In this document: one piece after another, positions 25,601 to 38,847 of the stretch
Layout: each line of letters begins with the position of its first letter
Position numbering within the stretch: position 1 is the stretch's first letter
DNA from: Serinus canaria
Lineage: Eukaryota; Chordata; Aves; Passeriformes; Fringillidae
Assembly: GCF_022539315.1 (NCBI RefSeq)
Contig: NC_066333.1
Location: 806,001 to 870,000, forward strand
Length of the DNA stretch: 64,000 nucleotides
Reading direction: 5' to 3'
The notes under the pieces: generated by a model
Told to the model about the DNA's origin: nothing
Databases searched by the model: none
What the model saw: only the letters and a program-made list of their open reading frames with translations
Program-made: the position numbers and the translations under genes

Positions 25601-28600
25601 CTGCTCATCAGTGGGGAAGGGGACTGCCCAAAAACAAACAGGGGAAGCAGAAAATGGAAGAACACTCAGAAAGAAAAAGCAGAGATGTGTTGTCTTCTAT
25701 ATAGACAACAAAGCAAAATTGCTTTAAAAGCCTTATTGTGCTGTAGCCTGTGCACTTTGCATCAACTCAGAGAGAAGGAAAGAGGTTTTACATTAAATCA
25801 CATCATAGAGGCTTTGCAGCACTTTTAATGGTCATCTAACACTTTTCATCCTCCTGTATCTTCTTGTATTTCTAAGTAATTGTAAGTCAAGAAGTGTAGC
25901 ACCAAGTCAAATGCCTGATGGATAAACCACAAGCAGCGACCTGTTTGCAGCCATATGCACCTGCCAAAATATCACAACCAGACACCAAGCTGAGGAGCAA
26001 AATCAAAATTTGAAATAGGAAATGTTAGTATTGTTGTGTAAGCCAAAACTAAAAAAGGTTTTCACATTCTACAGCAGATACTGCACTAGTTCTACTTTTT
26101 CACTCTTTTCATAAAAGGATGTTCCACAGCCTAAAGCCGAGTCCTGTAACAAACTGGCTGGTTACCTCCAAAGCCAGGCCAACACTTCACAGGAAAGACT
26201 GGGCCATGGAAAAACTGTGTTTAAGGAAGTCTCTAAGGTGAAGCAGCCAGTCCCCATGCTGAAGGCCTGTGCCTTGGCCCAGCAGGGTGAGGATGATTTT
26301 GGCTAAAGTGTGGGGAAGTGGAGGGAAGAAAAAAATCTTCTGAATTCCTTGGTGCAAGGAACCAAAATGGTTTTGTTCCTTCAGTTCTCCCTTTTGGGTG
26401 TCCCTCACCATGATACCCAACTGCTCCAAAGAAGGACTGGGAAAGACAGGCTGCCCTAGCAAGATCCAGTGAGAAACTGAGGATGGTCAGCATGGGCAAT
26501 GGGAAGAAAAAAAATAACTGCTGCTGTCTCCATTCCCATTGTGGACACGGGATGAGACCAAATTTGGTTAAGGAAAATTAGTAATCAACACTGGTTCATT
26601 AACTCCAACTTTCACTGCAGTAAGTTATCTGACAGACCTGGACACTGAGCAAACATCTTAGCAGACCCCAAGGAATCACAGAAGGAGCCTTGTGAAGTGT
26701 TCCAGCTACAGAAGAGTTTTGTTTAGAGTTTATGCTTTCCCAAACATGAAGAAAACAAACCAAGCACGTCTCCAGCAAGGCAGGCTTCGTTCGCTCACAC
26801 TGACAGAACTGGTCGGTCACTGGTCTGCAGCACTCCCATAGCCCTCAAGCTAAAACACTGAAACCCAAATGTTTCTGACAAAGAGAAAATTACAGTTTGT
26901 TATAACACACATAACACTTTGCAGTGCTATCCTGATGTAGTCTGACAGCAGGTTTAATGAAACATCAGCTTCTTAAAGGTTCAAGAAGTTTGCTGAAAGC
27001 TCACGACTCATGCCAAGCTGCAATGGACACTCCTCAGCTGAGCCATTTGGTTTTATTCCAACAGTTTGACTGCTGAGGTGCTCAGGAATGCTCTAAAAAG
27101 CAGAATGAGAACTTCAGCTAAGTTAACCATGTAGAAATTACCCCTTTCAGCAGCTGAGATACAAACCAAGGCAGCTGCCAGGCACAAGGGAAATGGGAAT
27201 CAGCAATTTTCTTGGGAGCTGCAGTCCACCCAGCACAATATTTGGTCAATCAATTCCCATTAGCTGAGTTACTAATTTCCCATGGTAGGGATATTTTCAT
27301 TTGGAAGAAGCACACTGTGAATACTGACAGAGCTTTGCGGTACATAACTTTCCACAAGGATCCACCAACGCAATCAGGAAACAAAATGAGATGCTATTTA
27401 AAATCAGGAGCATCTTGACTGTATTTGATCTTGCCTTCAAGAGTCATGAAAAATGCCTTTTTAAGCAGCAACCTGTGCTCTGTGTTACAACAAGCTTTTA
27501 TTTAAACCAGAATTTAACCACTACCAGACCTTTCTGGGCTGACACACCCCACAGGTGCTCCTTTAGCACCAAATGCTCACAGGGCTTCCTAAACACCAAT
27601 ATAACCAGCCCAGAAATCTATGTGATCATCAGCACTGAACTAAGGTTTGACTGAAAACTACACCTTCTGCAATATTATTCCTTCTTACATCTAATAAACA
27701 GCCAGGAAATCTCAGGGAAGCTTTTAAAATTCTGAAATTATGTAAAGGATTAAAAAATAATTGAATCTAAACCAAACAGCTTAAAAGTAATTATTTGATA
27801 GGTGACACTCAGTATCATGGAGACTCTTTTCCCTGACCAAAAAATAATCTTCATATAGCAGAAGTAGGTACACCTTTGGTTAAAATCAAGATTATTCTGA
27901 GAGTTCCCTGACTGTATAAAAACTGGCAGCTTATTCTGTGCTGCTCTGGGCTTTTAGAAAAATTGAGTTTCAAGTGTTATTGTCACTACTGCCATCAAGA
28001 ACCACACAAGCAGCTTAGGACCTTCTGGTAAAATGTGGATGCACCAGAAGAGAGCAAAGCATTGGAGAGCAATGCATTCTTGTAGGGATGAGAAGAGCAC
28101 TCCCACAAAACCCTTCAAAGAAACATTTTGCCATGCATGGCAAGGGCAGGAACGATGCAGTCTTTAAGGTCTCCCCCAACCCAAAGCATTCTGGGATTCT
28201 GTAAATGCAGACCAGAGGCTTAACTCAGTCTCTGTGAGCACCACACAGAAACCACAGTGATAAACACAATCTTACACCAGCTGCATGGTCCTGGCAGGTA
28301 GTTCGATTTTTCAAAACAACAAAAATTATAAAATTCAAATTATTTGCACAGGACTCGGGGAATTCAGTAGCATGCATCTTTTGGTGGAATAACTAGATCC
28401 CTTCCATTCACCAGACCTAAAGCTTCAGGTCCCATATATGCAACTGAGCATAAGCAACTTCCTGTCCCAAACTATTAAATAAATTAATTTAGACAAGGTA
28501 CAATTCATTTCCTGTCATTTTCTATTTTTCATATCAATCAAATTCAAAGCCCTGTGTAGGGCTATGCTTCAGGGCATTCATGCCAGCTGGAGAAGCAGGC

Positions 28601-31533
28601 AACTGGTCTTGGGTCCAAGAAGATGATGGCCCTCAAAAGGTGTGGAGTCCCACATGTGTCTCCATCCCTCAGCCCAGCTCCCAAACTAACAGCACTGTCA
28701 AACACTGATTGCCTTTCTTTCCCCCAAAATGCATAAAGAAGAGTTATTTACTGAGTTACAGCCTCAGGGCTCTCACATATACATGACCAATTCAGTACTT
28801 ATTCCTATTTTTGATTACTACAGCAGCAATTTTTGATGTGCCATTCAGCATGCAGGTGAGATGCTGTTCCACTGGATGGAAAATGATTTCTCAATTGACT
28901 GAGAAAAATCCCCAGCTCCTGGACCTCTGGAAAACTTCCACTACCAGCCTGCGTAATCCAAAGCTTAGATTAACTTTAAATTCCAGCAGCATCACTCTAA
29001 TTAGCCAGGGCACAAGACAATCTAAGTTATCTTCATCCTCTTGAGCTAAACCTCCAGCTCTCCATGCAGGAACACGCTGACTCCGTGGCTGAAATGCTCA
29101 GTTACCTGCAATTAATGGATGGCTCCTGCTGAAGAACATCAGTGACCTGCTCTGGAGGGGACAGCAGAGTCTGCAACAGTGACAAGACAAAACACAAACC
29201 ACCCCTGACTCCAGTAAAGCAAAGGTGACTTGCTTGTCTGGCTGGTGGAAATGGAGAAACTCGCCTGGAGATGGAAAGCACCTCACCTGATGAAGCATCT
29301 TCCCTTCTGCCTCAACTTGGTATCATCTGGGGTTATTTCTCCTTCCACTGCTGGCCCTGTTCCCAGCCCTACACATTCTTTCTCATTCCTTCTGATCCAG
29401 CTGTGCATTAAGAAAAAAACTTATGCTTGAAGGCAGTTTTTGCAGCACTGAGGGTCAAGTCCTGCTGCTCAGTGCCCTACACACCAGCAGGCCTCCTCAC
29501 ACCATCCCTGCACCACAGCTTTGCATTTCCCAACAGGGATCACAGGATTTTGAAAGACACCCTCATCACGCCTTCTGCCCTTCAGAGGTCTCCAGCAACC
29601 TATAAAATTTCACCATTTTCAATGAAAACGGTTACAGCCACATTAACTCTTCAATCCCTTCAGCAACAAAGCCTTTGCCACTGCAAATCTATTAAATTTA
29701 GTGAGTCTGTGTAATTGGGTTGTAACTCCAGTTTCCATCCGAAAGCAATTGCTGTCGCACTAGAAAATCAAAATATACTGCCTATTTAAGGTTTAGTTGT
29801 CATGTTGAAACATTCAACATCTCCCACAAAGGCAGGAACCTTTGTCATGCTCAGGCAGCACAAAGAATGGCATTACAGCTGTTTTCAGCAGAATTTACCT
29901 CCACAACCTGTATTTTCAAATATTTAAGCCACTGAAAAATGGAAACACCAACACTTCCAGATGCACAAGGACCTGGAATTCTTTGGCTTCTCTACTCACA
30001 GTAGTTTCTTATGTTAGAGAAGCATCTACTTTTTTACTAGAAAGATGTAAAATTACTCCATCACCTGGAAGCCTGCTGTAAACAACCCCTCCCTCCAAGT
30101 CCTACATAAGGACAGGCTTTCCAGAGAGAGTGGCTGGAGAGCGCTGCTGGGAGATTTCCAGGCAAAATCCAATGCCTAACAGAAGACCCTTCCTTGGGCT
30201 CAAAATACTAAGAAACATCATTTCTCAACTGAAGGTCAGGCACGTGTGCAGCCTCCCACATTCTGATCTTTCCTCTCCTAGGAGAGTCCGGACACAGTGT
30301 TACTGTAAAACATTTCCTCCTGGAGCCGGTAAGTTTCGGAGGAAGCCACAGGGCTCAGTGGATACTTAGAATTTCCCGAGCAAACAGCTCGGAGCCGTGC
30401 TGCGGGCACTGCGGCAGCCCCCGAGGCTGCAGATCTGGCCTTTCTAAACACACGCCCTGAAACCTTTGTTTCTCACTCCACAAGATATGTAGAAAAGCTG
30501 GAACCATTTGCTATAACTTGAAAAGAGCTGGCAAATCCAAATGTTGTGGTCATTTCACTTGGTAACCTTTATGGAAAATGCCAGATTTGCTCTTTGTGGT
30601 CGTTTTCACATATAGGAAATACTGAAAGGTGCCTTAGCTAAAGACCCAGTCAGAACAACACACAATAATTGCAAAACCAACAAGAGGCACGGTCTTTCTT
30701 GTAAGAGAGGTTTTACTACAATAAAACCTTTGAGAAAGGTTTCCCTACAGTTCCCAGCGAGGGAAATGAGCAAAAATGTGTCTATGAGGAGGCTGAGGGG
30801 TTATGGAGAGACAAAGCTCATGAAGCTCCAACCTGCTGCCCGGATGCAGAGCCACAGAAGAGCTCTGTCCTTCCATTCTCCAAAGCAGCGGGGAAAGAAC
30901 CAGAGCCCTGAGCTTGCTGAGATGGTTTTAAAGTAGCTGAAATTTAGAGAAACGCAGAAATCACACGGAGGGAACGAGGGAAGAGCCTTTTTCCCACTGG
31001 TTTAAGAGTCACCGAGGTTTCGAACAAAAGCGAAACGTCAACGCGCCCCGGCTGACACGGCACAAAGCCGTCACCGCCCGCGTGAGGTCAGGGCTGAGGG
31101 ACCGGCTCACACGGCGGCCGGACCGCGGGCAGCTCCCGCGTCTGACAGCGCTGCCGGCCCGGCCGCGCTCCCTCCCGGGCCGGCCCGAGCCGCGGCCTGG
31201 GAGCGCGCCAGAGGCCGGCTGCGGGCCGGGCAGGGTCGGCTCCGCGCCGGGCGCTGCGGGGCGGCAGGCCGCGGGCGAGCTCTGCCGCCGCACGTTGACA
31301 GGCTCCTGCCGGGCGCCCCGGCACCGCCGGCGCCGCCGAAACGCCCCCGGCCGGCCGCTCCGCCGCCGCCGGCGCGGACCCGGCACCGCTCGGCGCCCCG
31401 CCAGGCCCCGCCACCCCTTCCCCCGCGCCGCGAGCTCGGCCTGCGCCCCGCCCGGGCCGGGCCGGCGCGGCGCCGGCCCCGCCGCTGCCACCGCCTCCAC
31501 CGCATCCCGACCCCCGCCCCGCCCTCCCCTCAC
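19670..31533 (-). other. Long NCOA6 first intron of 11.9 kb
   Basis: The intron is mostly unique-looking AT-rich DNA. It holds a short AAAC microsatellite near 24,403-24,424 and a CR1 tail at about 28,120-28,203. Three minus-strand open stretches at 21,806-23,560 look coding-like but have no recognised family (see findings). Additional alternative 5' UTR exons could lie here and would not be visible to me. Confidence 0.6.
28120..28203 (+). mobile_element. CR1 LINE 3' tail fragment
   Basis: The segment carries the CR1 end CTTTAAGGTCTCCCCCAACCC, then AAAGCATTCTGGGATTCTGTA. The ATTCTG-type terminal repeat is at the right, so orientation is plus. It is strongly 5'-truncated. Confidence 0.7.
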
Positions 31534-31960
31534 CTGGACCCGCCGCCGCCGCCGCCGGGGGCGCGCGCGGGGCCGCGGGGGCGCGCGGGGCGGGGGTCGC
31601 GCGCGGCCCGGGACTCCAGCGCCGCTCCGCCGCCTGCGCCACGCACGTGACCCGCGCGCGCCTGCGCCCGAGCGCGCGGGGGCGGGGGGGACGCCGCGAC
31701 CCCCGGGCGGGCCCCGGGGACACGGCAGGGAAACAGCGGGGACTGGCGCTGGGGACACGGCGGGGACACGGCGGGGACCGGCACCGGCCACACGGCGGGG
31801 ACACAGTGGGGAAACGGTGGGGACACGGCGGCACCCGCTCCGCGCGCCACACGGCAGCCCCGCCGCACCCCCGCCACAGGGACCCCGCTGGGCTCCCCCG
31901 GCAGATCTGCCCCCCCTGCGAAGGGACCCGCGGTGGCGGCTGCTTCTGGGAGCAGGGACA
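31080..31960 (-). promoter_or_regulatory. NCOA6: CpG island promoter of NCOA6
   Basis: About 880 bp of very high GC and CpG content sits at the 5' end of NCOA6. A donor reading CCAG|GTGAGG on the minus strand at 31,534 probably ends noncoding exon 1. Upstream of it, CACGTGAC at 31,644-31,651 is an E-box of the USF/MITF/TFEB (CLEAR-like) type, and GCGCGCCTGCGC at about 31,655-31,666 resembles an NRF1 site. No TATA box is evident. The long ORFs on both strands here follow from stop-poor GC-rich sequence and are not genes. The exact start site cannot be read from sequence alone. Confidence 0.8.
31725..31850. repeat. GC-rich minisatellite (GGGGACACGGC units)
   Basis: Around nine imperfect copies of an 11-12 bp unit GGGGACACGGCG, with variants such as GGGAAACAGCG, lie just upstream of the inferred NCOA6 exon 1. 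The array is inside the CpG island and G-rich on the plus strand. Confidence 0.85.
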
Positions 31961-34119
31961 AACTGTCTGCCGGATGAAGCTGCAGAAAAAATAATAATTG
32001 GGGCCCTTATAGGAAATTTCCAGGAAATTAGGTTTTTAATTCGGATGAATTTTAATTCAAAACATTTCATCCGAAGGTTTCTGACTCTTTGAACATCACT
32101 GAATTATACTTCATTTTACCAATGGGGAGATGGGGAAGAAGCTGGGGAGGGACATGGTTTGGACTCAGCAAAGGCCACAATGCTGAATTTTAATAAAAAG
32201 TCCGTTAATGTGATTAATGAACCGGCCCATAGGCCCAAAATCCCGAGGTGGCAATGCTAGATCCCTAAAATCCCTAAATCCCCTCAGCACAGGGGGGTTC
32301 CACACCTGAAGGGACCCTCACAGGGCACACAGCCCTTTGGCTTGTCTCTTCCTACATCCTTTTTGAATATGCAAAATGGTCAATACAAAACCTCTGAAAT
32401 GTCTGGTTCCTGCCCATCGATGCTGTGACAGAAAGCTCTTGCCTGGCACTGGGGAAGAAATGACACACGTGGCAATTCCTATTTTAGGGTAGGAAAACAA
32501 TCAAAAGTCCTTTATAGGAAAAATGAAGACTGTTCCTACAGAAGCACATGTAATTCAGTAGCTTGAGCAGGTTCAGTGGCCTGAGGAGGGGTTTCAGGAG
32601 AGTGTGTGCAGCTGGAGCCAGCCCTCACATCCACCCTTGGCTTCCTGTGGAATACTGCTGGAAAAACAACATGAAAAAGGGAATTCTTTTAATTTTATTT
32701 TTTTATCTTGTAAAGCCTTTTAAATATAACAAACCCACATCTCATCGGGCATTATTGCTTGCAACATAGATAAAAACACTTTTTATGAATTCACATATAA
32801 CTGCATTCCCCAAAGCCCACAAAAAAAAAAAAAATTAATGTCATGGTCAGCATAGGATTTCTCTGGAGCATTTCCTCCGCTGGTGTGCCAGGGCTGCGGG
32901 CAGAGTGCTGCTCCCTGGCTGTGCAGCTCCCAGGCTGGCACAGGGTGAGGAATCCTTCACTCCAGGACTGCTCTGCTCCTGCCTTTTTGTGTCTTCCACA
33001 GCCCCTGGGGAGCAATTCCAGCACTTCTTCAGTGTGCTGAGACAAGGGCAAAGTGCCCCAAGCCCCCGAGACCCTCTGGGATGTCAGATCTGAGGAGATG
33101 GGGATCAGTCCCAGTCAGGAACATTCCATTCATCTGATCATCCCTGGGACTTTCCATTTGCCTTCGTGTGGGTAATTCCCAGGCTTTGCCTAGCTCTGCT
33201 CCTGGGTTTTGGGACTGGCTGGAAACACAAGGAAGCTGAGTGAAAATTTCTTTGGTACCAAGAATTAACCTTTCTTTCCCAAGTGACTTCATGTTTTCCT
33301 TGTTTCTTGAGAGTCTTCTTAAACCAGCTGCACTGAACTTCCTTCTCCAGCCTCATCTTCCCCAAAAAGCAACCCCTAACACAGAGACATCATAGTGCTG
33401 CTTCCAAAAAACTTCCAAAACTTCCCACTCCTGTTGCTATTCTTGTCATACCAGATTGTCCCTGAGATTCTTGGCTTGTTTGGCTTTCTGTATTATGCAC
33501 ATTAGTACCAGGCACTTCTGAAATCCCTCAGCAAACAAGAACAAGCCAAATGCTATTTTCCAAAACCTTCTTTTCTGGAAGCCCAATACTCAGGTGTCCC
33601 ACCAAGATCTGCTCAAGCCATCCAAATCCTGTGACTTTCTGCTCTGGGATTGAGAGATCCCACAGGGACAACTTCCCTGTGCCTAATCACAAAGGGAGTT
33701 TGCAAACAAGCCCTCCCCTCCTTAGCAGCCTGAGGCCTGCACATCCACTTCACTCTTCAGAGCAAGCTGCTTCCCATGGCTTCTGATGCTTCTGCTCACT
33801 GCTGGAAAAGACCCAAACTGCTTCAGTGTCCACATAATTAAAATTAACCCCAGTTCTCTTAGAATAGCCTTGTCACAAGGGTAAGGAAGCAAAAAGAAAG
33901 GAGAGCTGAAGGGACACCAGGGTGACAGGACACAACCAAAGACTTTTTTGAGGCATCTCTGCTGGAGACTGGCAGTTGAAGGACCCCCAGGTACCCTTGG
34001 CACCTGTTGGCAGAGGGGAAAAGGGGACGCTGTGATGTGGAGGGGCGAGAGGGAAGAAACATGGGGCAGCTCCAGACCTACCACATCACATCCCTGCGGC
34101 AGAGTGTGCTGCAGGCTGA

Positions 34120-34352
34120 GCTTACTACACAGCCTGGTTGTTCCTGGGTCTGCCCAGGCTCTGTTCAGCATAAACAACACAGGAGAAGCTGTGGCTGCCC
34201 CATCCCTGCAAGTGCCCAAGGCCAGGTTGGACAGGGTCTGGAGCAACCTGGGATAGTGGAAGATGTCCCTGCCCAGAGCAGGGGACTGGAACTGGATAGT
34301 CTCTAAGGTCTCCTCCAATCCAAACTATTCTGTAATTTTTTTGTGATTCTGT
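34120..34352 (+). mobile_element. CR1 LINE 3' fragment
   Basis: The segment has AGAAGCTGTGGCTGCCCCAT, then AAGGCCAGGTTGGACAGGGT and TGGGATAGTGGAAGATGTCC. It ends with AAACTATTCTGTAA and TGATTCTG, the CR1 terminal repeat, so orientation is plus. Confidence 0.85.
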
Positions 34353-35499
34353 TTGTGGAACTCATCCAGGAGCAGACACTCAGTTTGTCTGGGATGCTGA
34401 AGCTTTGCTGCAAAACAATGACACAGAATGATACCAGAGCTCCTGCAGGGAAGGAAGGCTATCTGCACCAGAGACAAGTGTTTAAGCTGCCTTATTGTCC
34501 ACAAAAGAGCACAAATGCATTTGATACCATGACAATCAAAATTGTACGTTTATTTACACGCATTTTCATATGGCAATATTTTCAAATGACAGTTATTACA
34601 CAGAAAAATGACTTGAACAAAATCATTTCCCCTCTAACACTGGTACAATGCTTACTTGGAGAGAAGGAAGGGAGATGTGCTGCCCTGCAGTCACTCTCAC
34701 TTTGGATCTGGTGTTTTGTTAAACTGTGAGTGTGGTGAGACAGAGAGGTGGGCAGCTGGCCACAGATGTGACAGGTGGGGCAGGGTTGCACAGGAGTTCA
34801 TCTCTCCTCCTCCACTCTGAGGACATGGAAAGGTGGAACCTGCTGCCTGGGGAGTCCTGGCTGGGCCAGGAACACTCCTGGTGGGTGGAGGTCCAGGCTG
34901 CCCGGGAGCTGTTGTAACATGGGATGTTCCCCACAGGCAGCCAGGGTCAGCTCTGCCAGGACAATCTGCACCTAAAAATGCTGTGACCACTGCTGAGCCC
35001 TTCGAGGGCAGCACGTGTCAGTGCTTTGGTGCTCCTGCTCCACCTGCCCTCTACACAAATGTGCTTCATTTCTAATGGTGCCTGCCTCTCTGAAACCAGC
35101 TCTGCCTGCCAGAGCTTTCCTGAGCTTTTCCCTGCCTAGGGGCCACTTTCCATCACCGAGCTATGGAAGAGCTTTCCAAAACCACTGGAAATGCCTGGGT
35201 GCTACAGGAGCTCTTCCTGCTCCATCTGATTCTCTGCAAAACTTTACCTACCCCTCCGTGGTTTGGATGTTGATAAAAGAGACGCAGGTTTGCTCGCAGG
35301 GTGTTTGCCGAGGCCTGACTGTCCTGTCTGCCCCGGAGCAGCGCTGTCTAGCCGGGCAGCAGCGGGAGGGGACTCTGAGATGATCCAGGCGGAGTCTCCA
35401 GCGGGCACCCGGAAGGTGACCAGGCCGGCCGGCACTCAGTGGCACTTCCAGACTTGCCTCCCCAGCTGAGGAACCCCTCAGGTGACACTGCAGAGCTGC

Positions 35500-35830
35500 A
35501 GGACGCTGGTCATCACCCCTGGAGACCGGCATCGGGCCCTGCTGGTCCAGCAGCGGCCACTCCGTGCCCTGCCTGCCCCGGCAGTGCCCGCTGCCCCGGG
35601 CGCGGGCAGGACGCGCTGCTGGAGCTGCTGCGCTGAGGGAGCAGCCGCTGTGCCCAGGGCCGCTCTTCAGCCGTGCCCGGGGCTGCCTTGGCCTGTGCCC
35701 AGCTCCAGCAGCAGGGAGCGGCCACCCCGGACAGCGCAGCAGCTCCTGCCCCGCCCGGAGCGCCGGGAGCAGGGCAGGCTCCAGCCCCGCTCCGTGCCTG
35801 GGCTCCATGCCTGGGAACAGAGGGGCTCAG
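35500..35830. promoter_or_regulatory. Small isolated CpG island, gene unknown
   Basis: Roughly 27 CpG dinucleotides lie within about 280 bp at 35,521-35,800, in sequence well above 70% GC, about 3 kb beyond the GGT7 stop codon and 3.7 kb upstream of the NCOA6 island. ORFs on both strands cover it, none with a family I recognise. It could be an orphan promoter, an unannotated GC-rich exon, or a GC-biased unique segment. Confidence 0.45.
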
Positions 35831-37774
35831 CCCAAAGCCCAGAGCATCCTCATCCTCATCCCGCTGCAGGAGGGCACTGCTAGTCCCTGCTCGCCCCCTC
35901 GGGCTGTGCCCGAGTGAGCAGCAGCCTCCAAAGCCAGCAGGCAGGTTGTCACCTGTGCTCGAGAAGGAAAAACATGGATAAACTGCTGCGACTCAATGGC
36001 AGAGCCTGGCTCCAGCTCATCCTCGTGTGAAATCAGCACACACTGACGGGGAGCACTGCAAACCTGGGCAGAAACAAGCTGGCCACATTCCAGATCATAA
36101 TTTGTCAGCTTTAGTAAAGGCATCTTTAAAAAATTTATTTACTTTGTTTGTGTTTGTTTTGTTCCTTTTAAAATAGTTTTTGTTTTTCCCAGCCCCTTTG
36201 TATTTTGAGTTCTGAGCTCCTCACTAACACTTCCATGACAAAGTTTCAGGACAAATTCTGCTTCAGAGCTGTCAGATGTCTGCAAGGGCCAGGCTGAAAT
36301 CAGCACAGGTACTCTGCACACACACACCTCTGCAATACAACCCTTTATTTCACAATGCCCATCTCACCTATACCGAGGGAAACATCAAGTATTTCTTGGT
36401 ACCTCATGTTAAATTTATCAGATCCTAAATTCATTAGATGTTAAATTCATCAGATCACAACAGATGGGCTCAAAATACTAGAGACACTAGGCCAATTAGC
36501 AGATTAAAGGTGTCCATATTGGATAAATCTGTGCTATACTGATGCTGCTTTTAAGCAGGAAAAAAAATAGGGAAATTATTTGGAATACCTTTACTTCTCT
36601 TAGCTGAAACCTAGGGACATAGGTCTCATCTTCTAATTATTTTCAATTTTCTCTTTTTTTTTTTTTTGCAATGCAGGCCATGATCAAGCAGAACACTTCA
36701 GAACATGCTTTATTTTAAGATTCTGGATAATTGCAGTGAAATTGTAATTTGGGACATAGGAGTGCCCTTCTGAATCAAGACCAAAGTCTTTTACTCCCAA
36801 ACATATACACAGCATCCAGCACCAGAAGTTGGTGAATTCAGTTAATAAGGAGAAATTTAATCTTTCAAAGTGTTTTGTGACATTTCATACAAAGTTCGAG
36901 CACATATTTTGCAGCTGTTCACAGAGAACCTCCATGCCCAAGGGACAGATCAGGGCTGGGACAGACCAGAAAACCCCAGACCATCTCCAGAGAGGTTCAA
37001 CCCACAAAACTGCCTCCTTCCCTTCCCATGGAGCTTAAGAGGTCTGCTCCAAGACACATTTACAAACTCTCCATCCTTGGTCAGTGACCAACTCTAGCGC
37101 TGATGACAGAGAAATAAATAAATAGATTTGGTGTTCCTGTGGTGAAGAAAGTCTCTTCTTGGTGGCACAGAGCACGTCACAGATATAACATTGTGCTTCA
37201 TTGTGCTTCTCCCATCCCAGCTGAGGGCACAGATGCACTTGGTCCAGGAAATGCTGCTGATGGTGCTGTCAGTGGGAGCTGCTGTGCTCCTCTCATGGGT
37301 GGCTGCACTTCAGCAGACCACGAAAACACCTCTGTTCTCACTCAGCGCAACATGTTTCACTGGGATCCACAGCTCCCAGGAACAATTAGTCCAATTATCT
37401 GCCCCGTGGCCTCGACCACCCCAAAACCAGCCCATGACATCAAGTGCCAGAGGGTGGCACAAACAGGGTGGCACAGGGTACTGGGGAGGAAGGTCAAGGT
37501 GAGTGGTGTGATCACCAAATCAAAGAGCAACACAACCACAAGCAGACATACATATATAATATGTACAGTGGCCATGGGTGCATTTGCACCATGAAGGCAA
37601 ACATCACATTTTTAGACCACAGAAATGATCAAACTCTGTTTTTTTAGTGCCAGGTGTCTCTTAGCCAGCAAAAAGAACAGGAAATGTCCAAATGTGGGCT
37701 GAATAATCTGTTGCAGATGTCAGCTGGGGTATTCTTCCCTTCTCAATTTCAGACATGAAATGCAAGAGTATTCT

Positions 37775-37780
37775 TTTATT
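37775..37780 (-). terminator. GGT7: Candidate GGT7 polyadenylation signal (AATAAA)
   Basis: This is the first AATAAA I found on the minus strand downstream of the GGT7 stop codon, which would give a 3' UTR of about 1.1 kb. No transcript data support it; a variant hexamer nearer the stop could be used instead. Confidence 0.3.
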
Positions 37781-38847
37781 TTCACTACATGCGGTGGACA
37801 GAAAATTATCTCAGTAGTGTTTTGTCTGGTTTCTACTTTTTCTCTCACTCTCTTCAGCTTTTCCAACAGATTCACTAGGATTAAAACACAGAGCTAAGGT
37901 ACAGCCATTGAGTCAGCAGAAATTCCCAAGCCTCTCTGTAGGAATGACCCAGGCTTTTCGAACAGACTGAGATAACGCAGTGGAAGGAGAACTCTGAACC
38001 CACCCAAATGCTCTCCGTGTGGTCTTCAGTCTGTGATCTGTGGGTTTTCACTGTTGAGTACTGCTAAGAATCTCCAAAAAGTGTCTAAGAAAGTTAAACC
38101 TGCTACCATTGATCTGAAATTCACTAATGAGGAGGTTGAACCTCTGTAAGAAAACTACTGGGGGGTGCACAAGTTGTTAGAGGAAGAAGTTGTTAGAGCT
38201 GGTGAAAACCATTGCTCTAGTTACAAAATCAGACTGCCAGTGAGTCTGCACAGCAACTGGATTGAAAATATTTACTGCCAAAATTCAAGGCAAGTAGTGA
38301 TGTGGGCACAGGAACTTCCCTGGGACGCTGCACGCTGGCAAAAATCAGCTGGCCCAGATGGAGTGTTAGACGACTCCCCAATATTCCAATTGCAGGCACC
38401 TACAAACACTACATCAGGCTGTATTAATTACTGGCTTACACTGGAAGCAAAGAAGGAGCTTGGGAAATTCAGGGAGATGGGGAAAATCATCATCAATAAT
38501 AACAGCAGCAGCAGCAGCTGTTTTTTCCCTTGCTCATGTTCCTGATCCCTAAAAGTAAGATGCTGGCTAGAACTGGGCTTTGGAAAGACTGAACTATTAG
38601 CAAGACTGCCAAAAGAAAAGTGCTCCTGCCACTCCTGTAACAAGGCTGGGGCTGCTTGCAATCCAAATGATTGAAAAATAAAAAGAGAGCTGGATGTTGC
38701 TGTTGCTGGCTCCTCTGATGCTGTCAGGGTGGGGAGTGAAGAACACCTTCCCAGCAGTATGGGGGCTGGAGAAGGGGCCACTTTGGAACATGCACATCAC
38801 AGGGTTGTGTGTCAGCCTTGGCCACAGCACACGGCCCCTGGGAGCTG

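Larger units (their letters stand above)
31961..37774. other. NCOA6-GGT7 intergenic region
   Basis: The region separates the NCOA6 promoter from the GGT7 3' end. It contains a CR1 copy at about 34,120-34,352, an isolated small CpG island near 35,500-35,830, an A-run at 32,820-32,835 and a T-run at 36,653-36,667. I recognise no protein-coding gene in it. Confidence 0.6.

Noticed and set aside
31009..32092. Overlapping 250-350 codon frames on both strands at the NCOA6 5' end
   Set aside because: Extreme GC content makes stops rare; the peptides are Arg/Pro/Ala-rich with no conserved domain, and the block is a CpG-island promoter.
35248..35981. Several GC-rich ORFs on both strands at the orphan CpG island
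   Set aside because: Mutually overlapping frames with Ala/Pro/Arg-rich products and no family; kept only as a CpG-island observation.
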